From assembly GCF_000220835.1 (NCBI RefSeq), contig NZ_GL985606.1, forward strand, positions 1,569,687 through 1,633,686: a stretch of 64,000 bases of DNA, in the 5' to 3' direction. This stretch comes from Actinomyces sp. oral taxon 448 str. F0400 (GTDB lineage Bacteria; Actinomycetota; Actinomycetes; Actinomycetales; Actinomycetaceae). Below, piece by piece: positions 1 to 9,605 of this stretch. A program made the position numbers and the translations under genes. Position 1 is the stretch's first letter; each line of letters begins with the position of its first letter. The notes beneath the pieces were generated by a model. The model ran no database searches and had not been told where the DNA came from. It saw only the letters and a program-made list of their open reading frames with translations.

Positions 1-48
1 CAGGGGTATATGAACCAACCCCTCACATCACACCCGGTAGGCTGAGGC

Positions 49-84
49 ATGTCGGGCTCCGAAGGCGGCTCGAGAGACCCCTAA
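49..84 (+). CDS. Possible leaderless 11-codon leader ORF
   Basis: An ATG at 49 opens a short frame reading MSGSEGGSRDP and stops at 82-84, 12 bases before the next gene. A -10-like TAGGCT lies at 38-43, five bases before this ATG, which would fit a leaderless transcript. The stop codon sits next to the AAGGAAGCAGG ribosome-binding region of the gene at 97, so translation of the leader could influence its initiation. No family is recognisable and function is unknown. Confidence 0.3.
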   Translation: MSGSEGGSRDP

Positions 85-96
85 GGAAGCAGGATC

Positions 97-1311
97 ATGG
101 CCCAGGACAGGCGTAACGACCAACGGCGCCCCCGCAACTCTCGGTCGGGCCGCGTCGGCGGTCGTCATGGCTTCCGCGAACGGGTCGGCGATGGTGCACG
201 ATCCTTTGACGGCGATACTCCGGGCCGTTCCGCCCATGGTGGCGGTGGCCGGCCTGACGCGGGTCGGCGTCGCGGTTCCCGCGTCGAACAGGGAGGTCGC
301 GGACGTCGGTCCACGGATGACAGCGGTAAGGGGCGGGGCCAGGGGCGTCCGCCTCAGCGCTCCCGTGTGCCGGAACCTTCCGTACCGGCAGATGTCCAGG
401 CCAGAAGTCTGGAGGCCTCGGCGCGCCGTGAGCTGCGCGCCCTGGGTCGGGCCAACGCTGAGAACGTCGCGCGTCATCTCATCATGGTTCAGCGGCTGCT
501 CGACACGGACCCGGAACTGGCCTACCGGCATGCCCGTTATGCCGTCTCGCATGCCGGACGAGTCGCCGTCGTGCGGGAGTCCGCCGGCATTGCCGGTTAT
601 CTGGCCGGCCATTACACCGAGGCTCTGCGTGATATCCGCGCCGCTCGACGCCTGTCGGGCCTCAATATGCACTGCGCTATCGAGGCCGATTGCGAACGCG
701 GTCTGGGGCGCTACCGGCAGGCGCTGAAGGTCGCCGAGGAGGTCGACCCTGATCAGCTCGACGACCTCGAGGAGGCCGAGCTCGCCATGGTCGTCTCGGG
801 CGTGCACCATGAGATGGGGCACAGCGACACCGGACTCGTCGTCATTGAAAAGGCCATCCTGATGTTCCGCGGCGACCGGGAGACGCGTCGGCGCCTGCAT
901 TCCGTGCGCGCCGACCGTCTCGACGAGTTGGGCCGGATCGATGAGGCCGCGGCGGTTCGCGAGCGCATTGGCGAGGCTCCCCGGAACGGCTCCGAAGACG
1001 ACGCCGACGTCGTCGAGGTCTACGACATCGAGGACGACTACGAGCAGGAGCAGGCGCAGGCCGTCACTCGGGAGCGGACGCCGCCGGAGGACGCCTCCGA
1101 CGACGACGTCCGGGAGCTTCACGGTCAGGGCGGGGTGGAGAATCCACGCGCTCAGGCGCCGGCGCCGCCGAACGGCGGCGGTGAGGCAGGCGAGGACGAC
1201 AGGCGATCCGCCACCTTCTGCGAACGGGTCGAGGCCGAGATGGCCGAACTGCTCGGCGAGAACGAGAATGAACAGGACGCGGACGACGCGATCCACGACG
1301 AGGAGACCTGA
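97..1311 (+). CDS. TPR-like conserved hypothetical protein (Rv1691-type)
   Basis: This 404-residue protein has an Arg/Gly-rich, probably disordered N-terminus (about residues 1-95), a helical repeat core (about 100-285, with alternating small and aromatic residues such as LAYRHARYAV and GRYRQALKVAEE) and a very acidic Glu/Asp-rich C-terminus. The core resembles the tetratricopeptide-type protein that precedes the HAD phosphatase in the tlyA-recN cluster of actinobacteria (Rv1691 in M. tuberculosis). TPR folds mediate protein-protein contacts; the partner is unknown. The start is supported by AAGGAAGCAGG just upstream. It stops one base before the next gene's ATG, so the two are probably co-transcribed and translationally coupled. 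The gene is recognised mainly by position and repeat character. Confidence 0.8.
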   Translation: MAQDRRNDQRRPRNSRSGRVGGRHGFRERVGDGARSFDGDTPGRSAHGGGGRPDAGRRRGSRVEQGGRGRRSTDDSGKGRGQGRPPQRSRVPEPSVPADVQARSLEASARRELRALGRANAENVARHLIMVQRLLDTDPELAYRHARYAVSHAGRVAVVRESAGIAGYLAGHYTEALRDIRAARRLSGLNMHCAIEADCERGLGRYRQALKVAEEVDPDQLDDLEEAELAMVVSGVHHEMGHSDTGLVVIEKAILMFRGDRETRRRLHSVRADRLDELGRIDEAAAVRERIGEAPRNGSEDDADVVEVYDIEDDYEQEQAQAVTRERTPPEDASDDDVRELHGQGGVENPRAQAPAPPNGGGEAGEDDRRSATFCERVEAEMAELLGENENEQDADDAIHDEET

Positions 1312-1312
1312 G

Positions 1313-2389
1313 ATGACCGCACCGACGCCGGAGCCTGGGACAGCTGCGCTTCTGGACTGCCAGTGCCCTCTGGTACAGGCGTACGACGCCGCGCTACTCG
1401 ACCTGGACGGCGTCTGTTTCGCCGGTGACGCCAGGGTCGAGTACGCCGCCGCGAGCGTCAATGGCGCCCGCGAGCAGGGCATGCGTCTGTCATTCGTGAC
1501 CAACAACGCCTCCCGTGCTCCCCGGACCGTCGTCGACAAACTGGGCCGTAACGGCATCCGGGCCTTCCCCGGGGAGATCTTCTCGGCCGCCATGGACGCC
1601 GCGGCCCTCCTGCACGAGCACCTCGCCGAGAGCTCCGCGGTGCTGGTCATCGGCGGTGAGGGCTTGCGTGACGCCCTGACCGACGAGGGATTCGAGGTCG
1701 TCGCCTCGGCCGATGACGAACCCGCCGCCGTCGTCCAGGGCTGGGATCCCGTGGTGGACTGGGCGATGATGTCGGAGGGCCTGTACGCCATCGCGAATGG
1801 AGCCCTCCACGTGGCGACCAACCTCGATGCGACCCTGCCCACCGAGCGCGGTTTCGCACTGGGCAACGGGAGTCTCGTAGCCGCCATCGTCAATGCCTCC
1901 GGCCGCGAGCCCCTGGCGGGCGGCAAGCCCTTCCCCGGCATCTACGAGCGGGCTCTCGCCCGCGCCGGGGGCACCAGGCCGCTGGCCGTCGGGGACCGGC
2001 TCAACACCGACCACGTGGGTGCCCGCGCAGCTGGCATCCCCGGACTGCACGTGCTCACCGGTGTCAGCACCGCTCGTGACGTCGTCCTGGCCAGGCCCGA
2101 GGAGCGCCCCGCCTACCTCCACACGGACCTGCGCGGTCTGCTCGAACCTCATCCGGCCCCCGTGCGTGTGAGGAGCGGCGCGGACGCCGGCTGGTGGACC
2201 GCGGGCTCGGCGCACTGCCGCGTTCACGATGACGCCGTCGTCCTGGATGGCGCGGGCCCCCTGACCGGGCAGGAGGTCGAGATCACACTCGACACCTATC
2301 GGGCCATGGCCGGCGCCGTATGGGAGTACCTGGATGAGCACGGCGGGAACCGCGCTCCCACCGTTCCCGATCTGCGCGTGCGCGCTTGA
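1313..2389 (+). CDS. HAD-superfamily phosphatase (Rv1692-type)
   Basis: This 358-residue protein belongs to the HAD superfamily (NagD/PGP type). Motif I is DLDGV (residues 30-34, with nucleophile Asp30 and Asp32), motif II is FVTNNAS (61-67), and motif IV GDRLNTD appears later with the Mg-binding acidic residues. Enzymes of this family dephosphorylate small metabolites; the M. tuberculosis homologue Rv1692 is, as I recall, a glycerol-3-phosphate phosphatase, but the substrate here cannot be read from sequence. The ATG at 1313 was chosen because it lies one base after the upstream stop and leaves a family-sized protein; an in-frame extension upstream would only read through the preceding gene in another frame. 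It is part of the operon leading to tlyA. Confidence 0.9.
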   Translation: MTAPTPEPGTAALLDCQCPLVQAYDAALLDLDGVCFAGDARVEYAAASVNGAREQGMRLSFVTNNASRAPRTVVDKLGRNGIRAFPGEIFSAAMDAAALLHEHLAESSAVLVIGGEGLRDALTDEGFEVVASADDEPAAVVQGWDPVVDWAMMSEGLYAIANGALHVATNLDATLPTERGFALGNGSLVAAIVNASGREPLAGGKPFPGIYERALARAGGTRPLAVGDRLNTDHVGARAAGIPGLHVLTGVSTARDVVLARPEERPAYLHTDLRGLLEPHPAPVRVRSGADAGWWTAGSAHCRVHDDAVVLDGAGPLTGQEVEITLDTYRAMAGAVWEYLDEHGGNRAPTVPDLRVRA

Positions 2390-2401
2390 GCCCGACCGCC
2401 T

Positions 2402-2611
2402 GTGACGTCCGACGACCTGTCCGACTCCGCTCCCGTTCCGGCCCCCTCGCGGACCGACCGGGTCGATGCCGTCGAAACCCGTGTGGAGCGGCTTCCCGAC
2501 CTGTCCGACAGGATTCGGAAGGCGGGCGCCGCGCCGCTGGAGGAACGTGCCGCCATCCTGGCGGCGATCCATGAGACCCTCTCCTCCGAACTTCGGGACG
2601 CCGAGGACTGA
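2402..2611 (+). CDS. Small conserved hypothetical protein (Rv1693-like position)
   Basis: A 69-residue protein starting at GTG 2402. It is acidic and mostly helical, with the core RVDAVETRVERLPDLSDRI, and it has no cysteines or membrane segment. A small protein of similar size occupies the same place between the HAD phosphatase and tlyA in mycobacteria (Rv1693). Strong third-position G+C bias supports coding. Function is unknown. Confidence 0.65.
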   Translation: MTSDDLSDSAPVPAPSRTDRVDAVETRVERLPDLSDRIRKAGAAPLEERAAILAAIHETLSSELRDAED

Positions 2612-2684
2612 CGGGCCGCCGGTTCGACGCGTCCGACAGCACATAAGCAGCACCTGAGGAACCCAGAACAGACACCGTCATCGC

Positions 2685-3545
2685 ATGGCACGACTCATCC
2701 GCCTCGACTCCGAGCTCGTCCGACGCGGGCTCGCGCGTTCGCGCACCCATGCCGCCCGCCTCGTCGCCGACGGTCATGTCACGCTCGACGGGGCCGTCGT
2801 GGTCAAACCCGCTCGTCAGGTCGATCCGGCTCAGGCGCTCGAGGTCGTTGCGCCGAGAGGGGATGATTACGTCTCGCGCGGCGCCCGCAAGCTCGTCGGC
2901 GCCCTCGATTCCCTCGGGGCCCGGGGGCTGGCGCCGCAGGTGGCCGAACGCCGGTGCCTGGACGCCGGGGCCTCCACAGGGGGGTTCACCGACGTGCTGC
3001 TGCGGCGCGGTGCCGCCCACGTGACGTCGGTCGACGTCGGCTACGGTCAGCTGGCCTGGTCCCTGCAGTCCGACGAGCGAGTCACAGTCCTGGATCGCAC
3101 GAATGTGCGCGCACTCGACCCGCTGGACGTCGCTCCCGCGCCGGGGCTCGTCGTCGGCGACCTGTCCTTCATCTCCTTGACTCTCGTCCTGGCCCCGCTG
3201 CTCGCCTGCGCCGCCCGGGACGCCGACCTCCTGCTCATGGTCAAACCCCAGTTCGAAGTCGGCCGGAAGCGCCTGGGCCACGGGGGAGTGGTACGAGATC
3301 CCGGGCTGCACGTCAAGGCCGTCCTGACCGTGCTCGGCCGCGCGCATGAGCTGGGTGCCGGAGTCGACGCGGTGACCGCCTCGCCTCTGCCCGGCCCGGC
3401 GGGCAACGTGGAGTACTTCATCAATCTGCATGCAGGACGGGCTGGAGCTTCCGCCGACCTGACCGGCCGGGCGCTGAGCGATGAGGTTCGACGGGCCGTC
3501 GCCGACGGCCCCGCCGGTCGCCGCGCGGAAGGAGAACGCCCGTGA
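2685..3545 (+). CDS. tlyA: TlyA family rRNA (cytidine-2'-O)-methyltransferase
   Basis: The 286-residue protein has an N-terminal S4 RNA-binding domain (about residues 3-60, RLDSELVRRGLARSR) followed by an FtsJ-like Rossmann methyltransferase domain. The SAM-binding motif is LDAGASTGGFTD (92-103), and a conserved MVKPQFEVGR motif lies near residue 185. TlyA enzymes 2'-O-methylate 16S and 23S rRNA cytidines; in mycobacteria loss confers capreomycin resistance. The length is normal for the family. Its 3' end overlaps the start of nadK by four bases (GTGA), giving translational coupling inside the Rv1691-Rv1700-like operon. Confidence 0.95.
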   Translation: MARLIRLDSELVRRGLARSRTHAARLVADGHVTLDGAVVVKPARQVDPAQALEVVAPRGDDYVSRGARKLVGALDSLGARGLAPQVAERRCLDAGASTGGFTDVLLRRGAAHVTSVDVGYGQLAWSLQSDERVTVLDRTNVRALDPLDVAPAPGLVVGDLSFISLTLVLAPLLACAARDADLLLMVKPQFEVGRKRLGHGGVVRDPGLHVKAVLTVLGRAHELGAGVDAVTASPLPGPAGNVEYFINLHAGRAGASADLTGRALSDEVRRAVADGPAGRRAEGERP

Positions 3546-4489
3546 ACGCCGCCCTTCCATCCCCCGCGACCTGCGGCGCCGGCCCGCAGCCGGGCGTCGG
3601 CCGTCGAGCTCTGCATCGGGTCATGGTGCTCGAGAGGGATCGCGGTGACGCGCCGATTCCTCCGCACCGCAAGGCCGCACCGACCGCCACTGCCGTCATG
3701 CGGGCCAAGGCCGCCTTGCGCGCCCACGGCGTGCAGGCCGTCGACCCGGCCTTCGGCGGCCGAGTCGACCTCGTTCTCGTCCTGGGCGGTGACGGGACGA
3801 TCCTGCGGGCCTCGGAGATCGCCCGCCAGCGCGACGTTCCCCTGGTGGGCGTCAATACGGGGCACGTCGGCTTCCTGGCCGAGGCCGACCCGGACGCGGT
3901 CGAGGGAGTCGTCGCCGATCTCGTCAACGGCCGCTACACGGTGGAGACCCGGATGACCATCGACGTCGAGGTCACCGCCCCCGACGGGGGCGTCACGCAC
4001 GGCTGGGCGCTGAACGAGGCCGCCCTGGAGAAGTGCGACCGGGCCCGCATGCTCGAAGTCGCCATCGGCGTGGACGGCCAGGCGGTCTCCTCCTTCGGCT
4101 GCGACGGTCTGGTCATGGCCACGCCTACCGGCTCGACCGCCTACGCGTACTCCGGAGGCGGCCCCGTCGTGTGGCCCGAGGTCGAGGCGCTCCTGCTCGT
4201 TCCCCTGGTCGCCCACGCTCTGTTCACCCGGCCCCTCGTTCTGGGCCCTGAGTCGTGCATGGAGGTCGTCATCCAGCATGCGGGCCTGGGCGGTGCCGAG
4301 GTTTGGTGCGACGGGCGACGGAGTCTGGATGCGCCCGCCGGCTCGCGCATCCGCGTCACGCGGGCGGATCGGCCCGTGCGCCTGGCGCGGCTGAACGACG
4401 CGCCCTTCGCCACCCGGCTCGTCCGCAAGTTCGACCTGCCGGTCGAGGGCTGGCGCGCCACAAGCGACGACCCGGGCGGGATCGCATGA
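3542..4489 (+). CDS. nadK: NAD kinase
   Basis: A 315-residue ATP-NAD kinase that makes NADP. The nucleotide-binding GGDGT motif is at residues 82-86, the NE motif appears in LNEAALEK, and the C-terminal beta domain has the conserved DGLVMATPTGSTAY block. The GTG start at 3542 overlaps the tlyA stop (GTGA). The first 50 residues are less conserved than usual, so a slightly later start cannot be excluded. It ends with an ATGA overlap into recN. Confidence 0.94.
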   Translation: MNAALPSPATCGAGPQPGVGRRALHRVMVLERDRGDAPIPPHRKAAPTATAVMRAKAALRAHGVQAVDPAFGGRVDLVLVLGGDGTILRASEIARQRDVPLVGVNTGHVGFLAEADPDAVEGVVADLVNGRYTVETRMTIDVEVTAPDGGVTHGWALNEAALEKCDRARMLEVAIGVDGQAVSSFGCDGLVMATPTGSTAYAYSGGGPVVWPEVEALLLVPLVAHALFTRPLVLGPESCMEVVIQHAGLGGAEVWCDGRRSLDAPAGSRIRVTRADRPVRLARLNDAPFATRLVRKFDLPVEGWRATSDDPGGIA

Positions 4490-6330
4490 TCGAGTCGCTC
4501 CACATCGAGGGCCTCGGCGTCATCGAGACGGCGGACCTCCTGCTGAGCCCCGGCCTGACCGCACTGACAGGCGAAACCGGCGCGGGCAAGACCATGGTGC
4601 TGACGTCGTTGGGTCTTCTTCTGGGGCGGCGGGCGGAGGCCTCTGTCGTGCGTGCCGGTGCCGAGCGGGCTCTGGTCGAGGGGGCATTCGCGCTGGATCC
4701 GGGCTCCCGGGCCGCCGAGCGGGCGAGACAGGCCGGCGCCGAGTTCGACGACGATCTTCTGCTGGCCTCCCGAACGGTTCCGGCCGCCGGGCGCTCCCGA
4801 GCGCACTTGGGTGGTCGCGCCGTCCCCTCCTCCGTACTCGCCGACGTCGGGTCGCACCTCGTGTCGGTCCACGGGCAGTCCGACCAACTGCGTCTGCGCA
4901 GCGCGTCCGCGCAGCGCTCCGCTCTGGACAACCTGGGGGGCCCCGAGCACGCGGCCGTGTGCCGACGCTACGCGCGCGCCTACCGGGCCCGTTCGCAGGC
5001 CGCCGAGGCGCTGGGACGGTGGCGCGCCGAGGCGCGGGCCCGCCGGGAGGAGGCCGATCGTCTGCGAGGATGGCTTGAGATGCTGGCGGAGGTGGCCCCC
5101 GATTCCGGTGAGGACCATGCGCTCACCATCGAGGCCGAGCGCCTGGACCATGCCGAGGATCTGCGTCTGGCGGTGGGGGCCGCACACGCGGCCCTGGTCG
5201 GCCAGGAGGATGCCGCGGCCGGGGAGCAGGCTGACGTGGCCGCTCTTCTCGCCTGCGCGCAGCGCGCCCTGACCGGGGCGCAGGGGCTCGATGACGCCCT
5301 GGCCGAGCTCGCCGAGCGCACCCGTCAGCTCGGCATCCTGGCCGCCGACGTCGCCGCCGACCTGGGGGAGTACCTGACCCGTCTGGACGCCGACCCGGCC
5401 CGGCTCGCCTGGATCCAGGATCGGCGCGGCGAGTTGGCCGGGGCCTGCCGCGAGATCGGTGGTGCGGACGTCGAACTGGACGACGTCGACGCTCTCCTGG
5501 CCTGGGGGCGAGCCGCCGCCGAACGTCTGGCTGAGATCGACGGGTCCGCTGGCGGCGCCGCGGCCCTTGAGCAGGCGCTGGCCGACGCTCAGGCCGATTT
5601 GGACGAGGCCGCCGGCGAGCTGAGCGCCGCCCGCCGCGCGCTCGCCCAGCGGCTCGAGACGGCCGTGACCGCTGAGCTCGACGGTCTGCAGATGAAGGGG
5701 GCGCGGCTGGTCGTCGAGCTCGAGGCGCTCGACGAGCCCGGCCCCACGGGCTCCGAGAACGTCGCACTGCTGCTGGCGCCCCACCCGGGCGCCCCCGCCC
5801 TGCCTTTGGGCAAGGGAGCCTCGGGCGGTGAGCTGTCCCGCATCATGCTGGCCCTGGAGGTCGTCCTGGCGGACGCCGCCGACGCCCCCCGAGCAGCCGC
5901 CGATGCCGCGACGAACGCGGATCCGGCCGGGGCTCCGGACCGAACCGGCCCCGCGGAGCACCAGCGCACCTTCGTCTTCGACGAGATCGATGCGGGTGTC
6001 GGAGGACGCGCCGCGCGTGAGATCGGCCGCAGACTCGCACGCCTGGCACGTCGTCACCAGGTGGTGGTGGTCACTCATCTCGCGCAGGTCGCCGCCTGGG
6101 CCCACACGCAGCTCGTCGTCATCAAGGAAACACCCCGCACCACGGCGTCGGATTGCGCGGCGTCGGATGCCGCCGCGCAGACCGCCCGCACCCGGGTCGT
6201 GCGGGTGGCGGGGGCCGAGCGCGTCACCGAGCTGGCTCGCATGCTCTCCGGCCACGAGAACTCGCGGGCCGCTCTCCGACATGCGACGGAACTCCTCGAT
6301 GAAGCCCGCGTGGCACAATCCCCGACGTGA
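4486..6330 (+). CDS. recN: DNA repair protein RecN
   Basis: A 614-residue SMC-like ATPase of double-strand-break repair. The N-terminal Walker A motif is GETGAGKT (29-36). The middle is a long Ala/Glu/Arg-rich coiled coil (about residues 150-400). The C-terminal lobe carries the ABC-type signature [15 protein letters not shown] and the Walker B segment [18 protein letters not shown] 4486 overlaps the nadK stop (ATGA). The downstream steA start overlaps its stop by GTGA. An insertion of about 30 residues rich in Ala/Asp/Pro lies between signature and Walker B. Confidence 0.95.
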   Translation: MIESLHIEGLGVIETADLLLSPGLTALTGETGAGKTMVLTSLGLLLGRRAEASVVRAGAERALVEGAFALDPGSRAAERARQAGAEFDDDLLLASRTVPAAGRSRAHLGGRAVPSSVLADVGSHLVSVHGQSDQLRLRSASAQRSALDNLGGPEHAAVCRRYARAYRARSQAAEALGRWRAEARARREEADRLRGWLEMLAEVAPDSGEDHALTIEAERLDHAEDLRLAVGAAHAALVGQEDAAAGEQADVAALLACAQRALTGAQGLDDALAELAERTRQLGILAADVAADLGEYLTRLDADPARLAWIQDRRGELAGACREIGGADVELDDVDALLAWGRAAAERLAEIDGSAGGAAALEQALADAQADLDEAAGELSAARRALAQRLETAVTAELDGLQMKGARLVVELEALDEPGPTGSENVALLLAPHPGAPALPLGKGASGGELSRIMLALEVVLADAADAPRAAADAATNADPAGAPDRTGPAEHQRTFVFDEIDAGVGGRAAREIGRRLARLARRHQVVVVTHLAQVAAWAHTQLVVIKETPRTTASDCAASDAAAQTARTRVVRVAGAERVTELARMLSGHENSRAALRHATELLDEARVAQSPT

Positions 6331-7553
6331 GGAACCCGTTGCACAGGCCGGCGCCGTCGGACCCGGATCGTCCGAGCGGGGCGGTACGCGTCGACGCGCG
6401 CACGAAGAAACTCACCAAGCGCCTTCAGGCGGGTGAGATCGCCGTCATCGATCATACGGACCTCGACCGGGTGGCGGCCGAAGCCCTCGTTGAGGCCCGC
6501 CCCGCGGCGGTCCTCAACGCGGCGCCGTCGGTCTCGGGCCGTTACCCCAACCTCGGCCCGGGCATCCTTCTGGATGCCGACGTCCCGCTCATCGACGACC
6601 TCGGCCCTGACATCATGCGACTGCACGAGGGCCAGCACGTCGAGGTCGACATCGACGGCGAGGGAGACGGGGCGGCGAAGGTACGCGTGGCCGGGGAGAG
6701 CGGGGTTCTCGCCGAAGGCGTGCTGCAGACCCGGCGGACGATCGAGGCCGCGATGGACGCGGCCCGCGAGGGCCTGTCGGTCCAGCTCGAGGCCTTCGCC
6801 GCTAACACCATGGATTACTTGCGCGGAGAGCGCGACCTCCTGCTCAACGGCGTGGGCGTGCCCGAGATACGCACGCAGATGAGCGGGCGCCATGTCCTGA
6901 TCGTTGTGCGCGGCTACTCCTACAAGGAGGACCTCAAGGCCCTGCGCCCCTACATCCGTGAGTACAAGCCGGTGATCATCGGTGTCGACGGCGGAGCCGA
7001 CGCCGTCCTGGAGGCGGGACTCAAGCCGGACATGATCGTCGGCGACATGGACTCCGTGTCCGACAAGGCCCTGGGGTGCGGAGCTGAGATCGTCGTTCAC
7101 GCCTACCGCGATGGCCGGGCGCCCGGTCTGGCGCGTGTTGAGGAACTCGCAGTGGACCACGAGGTCTTCGCAGCCACCGGCACCAGTGAGGATATTGCTA
7201 TGCTCATGGCCGACGAGACCGGTGCCGAGCTCATCGTGGCGGTCGGCACGCACGTCACGCTCCTGGAGTTCCTCGACAAAGGGCGCGAGGGGATGTCATC
7301 GACGTTCCTGACCCGCCTGAAGGTCGGTGGCCGTTTGATCGACGCCAAGGGTGTTTCGCGCCTGTACCGGGCCCGCATCTCCGGCTGGCAGCTGAGCCTG
7401 CTGGCACTGGCCGGGCTCGTCGCCCTGTTCGCCGCCCTCGCCTCCACCCCCGGCGGGCAGACCTTCCTGGGCCTGTCCGGCGCCGTGTGGGACGACGTCG
7501 TCAACTTCTTCCGCTCGCTCGTGGGCCTGGCCCCGAGCACCCCCTCCGTCTGA
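6327..7553 (+). CDS. steA: SteA-like cell-envelope/septation protein
   Basis: A 408-residue protein of the SteA family (Rv1697, Corynebacterium SteA). The middle region resembles thiamine pyrophosphokinase folds ([30 protein letters not shown], split here as [10 protein letters not shown] and [11 protein letters not shown]). One C-terminal transmembrane segment (about residues 345-365, [16 protein letters not shown]) precedes a short tail. In Corynebacterium SteA and SteB are membrane partners needed for normal septation and envelope integrity. GTG 6327 overlaps the recN stop. The adjacent steB gene 17 bases downstream completes the pair. Confidence 0.88.
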   Translation: MRNPLHRPAPSDPDRPSGAVRVDARTKKLTKRLQAGEIAVIDHTDLDRVAAEALVEARPAAVLNAAPSVSGRYPNLGPGILLDADVPLIDDLGPDIMRLHEGQHVEVDIDGEGDGAAKVRVAGESGVLAEGVLQTRRTIEAAMDAAREGLSVQLEAFAANTMDYLRGERDLLLNGVGVPEIRTQMSGRHVLIVVRGYSYKEDLKALRPYIREYKPVIIGVDGGADAVLEAGLKPDMIVGDMDSVSDKALGCGAEIVVHAYRDGRAPGLARVEELAVDHEVFAATGTSEDIAMLMADETGAELIVAVGTHVTLLEFLDKGREGMSSTFLTRLKVGGRLIDAKGVSRLYRARISGWQLSLLALAGLVALFAALASTPGGQTFLGLSGAVWDDVVNFFRSLVGLAPSTPSV

Positions 7554-7570
7554 GCAAGGACAGGACCGCC

Positions 7571-8503
7571 ATGATCGACTTCCGCTACCACCTGGTCTCG
7601 CTCATCTCCGTCTTCCTGGCACTGGCCATCGGAATCGTGCTCGGAGCGGGCCCGCTGCAGAACTCCTTGGGCACGGCGCTGAACGACCAGGTCACCTCTC
7701 TGCGGGAGAACCGCAACGAGACCCAGGTCCAGCTCGAGCAGACCGCGGCCGCCGTCAATGATCGCGACGCCTACATCACCGCCGCGGCCGGCGCCTACCT
7801 GCCGGGCGTTCTCGACGGCAAGAAGGCCGCCCTGGTGCTCATGCCCGATGCGGAGGACGACGACCTCGATGCCGTCGCCGCTCAGATTCAGACGGCCGGC
7901 GGGACGGTCACCGGACGCGTGAGCCTGACGGACGTGTGGAGCGATGCCTCGCGGGACGCCTTCCGGCAGACCTACTCGGAACAGCTGGCCGGCTACCTCG
8001 ACTCGGAGGCCTCCTCCAATGCTAATAAGGTGCTCGGCCAGGGACTGGGCACGGCGCTGACCAGCGGCTCGGACAGCGCCAGAACACTGATGGATCTGCT
8101 GACCGCGACTGAGACCCCGCTGGTCTCCGTCGACGCCAAGCCCGGCGGTCTGGCGGACATGATCGTCGTCATCGGCCCGCGCGGCACCGGTGCGACTGCG
8201 GAATCCAGGGACGACGTCGACGCCTCCGCCTCACCCGCGCAGAGTGCGGCCTCCTGGGTGGATGCCCTGACGGGGACCGCGTCGGCCGCCTCGACGGTCG
8301 TCGTCGGCGCGGCCGACGCGGAGACCGACGTCGTTGCCGCCCTGCGCGCCGACAAGGCCCCTGTCACCACGATCGACTCGGTGGGGCAGGCGGCGGCCGC
8401 GGTCTCCACACCGCTGGCCCTGGCCTCCACGGCTTCGGGAGCCAAGGGTGATTACGGCTTCGACAAGGGGGCGGATGCGGTCGTGCCGCCGATACCGAAG
8501 TGA
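7571..8503 (+). CDS. steB: SteB / MctB-family envelope protein
   Basis: A 310-residue protein with the diagnostic N-terminus MIDFRYHLVSLISVFLALAI, which is one transmembrane anchor, followed by a coiled-coil segment (about residues 35-70, rich in Gln/Glu/Asn) and an extracytoplasmic Ala/Asp/Thr-rich domain. The family covers M. tuberculosis MctB (Rv1698, called a copper transport protein) and corynebacterial SteB; immediate linkage to steA favours the SteB role. ATG 7571 fits the conserved N-terminus and has AAGGACAGGA upstream. No copper-binding Cys/His cluster is evident, so a transport role is not supported by sequence alone. Confidence 0.88.
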   Translation: MIDFRYHLVSLISVFLALAIGIVLGAGPLQNSLGTALNDQVTSLRENRNETQVQLEQTAAAVNDRDAYITAAAGAYLPGVLDGKKAALVLMPDAEDDDLDAVAAQIQTAGGTVTGRVSLTDVWSDASRDAFRQTYSEQLAGYLDSEASSNANKVLGQGLGTALTSGSDSARTLMDLLTATETPLVSVDAKPGGLADMIVVIGPRGTGATAESRDDVDASASPAQSAASWVDALTGTASAASTVVVGAADAETDVVAALRADKAPVTTIDSVGQAAAAVSTPLALASTASGAKGDYGFDKGADAVVPPIPK

Positions 8504-8633
8504 GGCGGGTCGGGGTTCGCCGTCGTGGAGGCGAGCCGAGGTCCTCGCGGCGCCGGCGGAGCAGTACTCCGCTCATCCTCGGGCTGGTAGGTGGTAGAAG
8601 GTCCTCGGAATCGGGATATCGCGGTCTTCCCGA

Positions 8634-8639
8634 TACGCT
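8634..8639 (+). promoter_or_regulatory. -10 box for leaderless transcript (TACGCT)
   Basis: TACGCT ends six bases before the GTG at 8646 and no Shine-Dalgarno is present, so transcription probably begins at or next to the start codon. Confidence 0.45.
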
Positions 8640-8645
8640 GAGCCC

Positions 8646-9605
8646 GTGACATTCATGAAGCCCGACAGCCGCGCGCCCGGGCGCGTCGGCGCCCTCACAA
8701 CCGCGCCGGACCGCTCGCCGGGCGGTGTCGCCCTTGGCGCGCTGGGTGCGACCTTATCCTGGTCGACCGGATTGAGGTCCTTCGAGAGGCTGCGCGGGCG
8801 GCTGGAGCGCACCAATTTCCGCGGGCGCACCGTGAGTCTGCGCGGGGGCATCGGCGTGGCGGTGGGCGCGGTCGCCGCCGGTGCACGGGTGGGGAGTTGC
8901 GCGGCCGGCCCGTCCGCGCCCGGCTCCAGCCGCGTGGCGGTGGCGGCCCTCGTGGCGACGATGTCAGCCGGCGCCGCCGGCCTCGTAGATGACATGGACG
9001 CTGGCGCCCACGACGGCGGCGCGCCCGCCAAAGGGTTGGCAGGCCACCTCGGCGCCCTCGCCCGCGGCCGGGTGACCACCGGAGTCATCAAAATCGCGGT
9101 CATCGGCTCCGGCGCCCTCGTCTCAGGGGTGCTCCTGGCCCGCCACCGCAGCGCCGTCGGCGCGCGCGGCCCGTGCGCCACCGCCGTCGACGCCGCCACC
9201 AGCGCCGTGGACGTAGCCGCCTGGGCGAACGTCCTCAACTTGCTCGACCTGCGACCCGGCCGCGCCCTGAAGGCAGCGGCCGCCCTGAGCGCTCCCCTGC
9301 TCGCCGACCGGCGTCCCAGCGCCGAGGCGGCCAGGATCCTGGCGGCCGGCGTGCTGGGCACCGCGGTCGCGGCCCTGCCCGAGGATCTCATGGAGGACAC
9401 CATGCTGGGCGATACGGGTTCCAACGCCCTGGGCGCCCTCGTGGGAGCGGCTCTGGCCGCCCACCCCGGCCGGGCAGTACGCACCGCCGCCGCCCTGGCC
9501 GGTACCGCTTTGATCCTGACCAGTGAGCGCGTCTCCTTCACCCGGGTGATCGCCCGCACCCCGGCTCTAGCCCTCCTCGACTCCCTGGGACGCCGGCCCT
9601 CATGA
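8646..9605 (+). CDS. WecA/MraY-like phosphoglycosyl transferase homologue
   Basis: A 319-residue multi-spanning membrane protein of the polyprenyl-phosphate N-acetylhexosamine-1-phosphate transferase family (glycosyltransferase 4 family). It keeps the family's acidic motifs: Asp-Asp at 115-116 (GLVDD), N-x-x-N-x-x-D at 195-201 (NVLNLLDLRPGR) and the GDTGSN loop at 255-260. Hydrophobicity is less uniform than in MraY and its sequence is highly Ala-rich. Family members transfer a sugar-1-phosphate to undecaprenyl phosphate at the inner leaflet. It is followed with ATGA overlap by a MurJ-like flippase and then a GT-B enzyme, so the three could build and flip a lipid-linked glycan. The GTG start is supported by the -10 box six bases upstream; ATG 8655 is an alternative. 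Confidence 0.75.
   Translation: MTFMKPDSRAPGRVGALTTAPDRSPGGVALGALGATLSWSTGLRSFERLRGRLERTNFRGRTVSLRGGIGVAVGAVAAGARVGSCAAGPSAPGSSRVAVAALVATMSAGAAGLVDDMDAGAHDGGAPAKGLAGHLGALARGRVTTGVIKIAVIGSGALVSGVLLARHRSAVGARGPCATAVDAATSAVDVAAWANVLNLLDLRPGRALKAAAALSAPLLADRRPSAEAARILAAGVLGTAVAALPEDLMEDTMLGDTGSNALGALVGAALAAHPGRAVRTAAALAGTALILTSERVSFTRVIARTPALALLDSLGRRPS

Noticed and set aside
2690-3560. Minus-strand frame opposite tlyA as a real gene
   Set aside because: TlyA motifs on the plus strand are unambiguous; the opposite frame is Gly/Arg-rich filler.
4141-6318. Long minus-strand open frame opposite recN, and many similar long antisense frames
   Set aside because: They mirror strongly coding genes on the other strand, arise from high G+C, lack family motifs and have the wrong codon bias.
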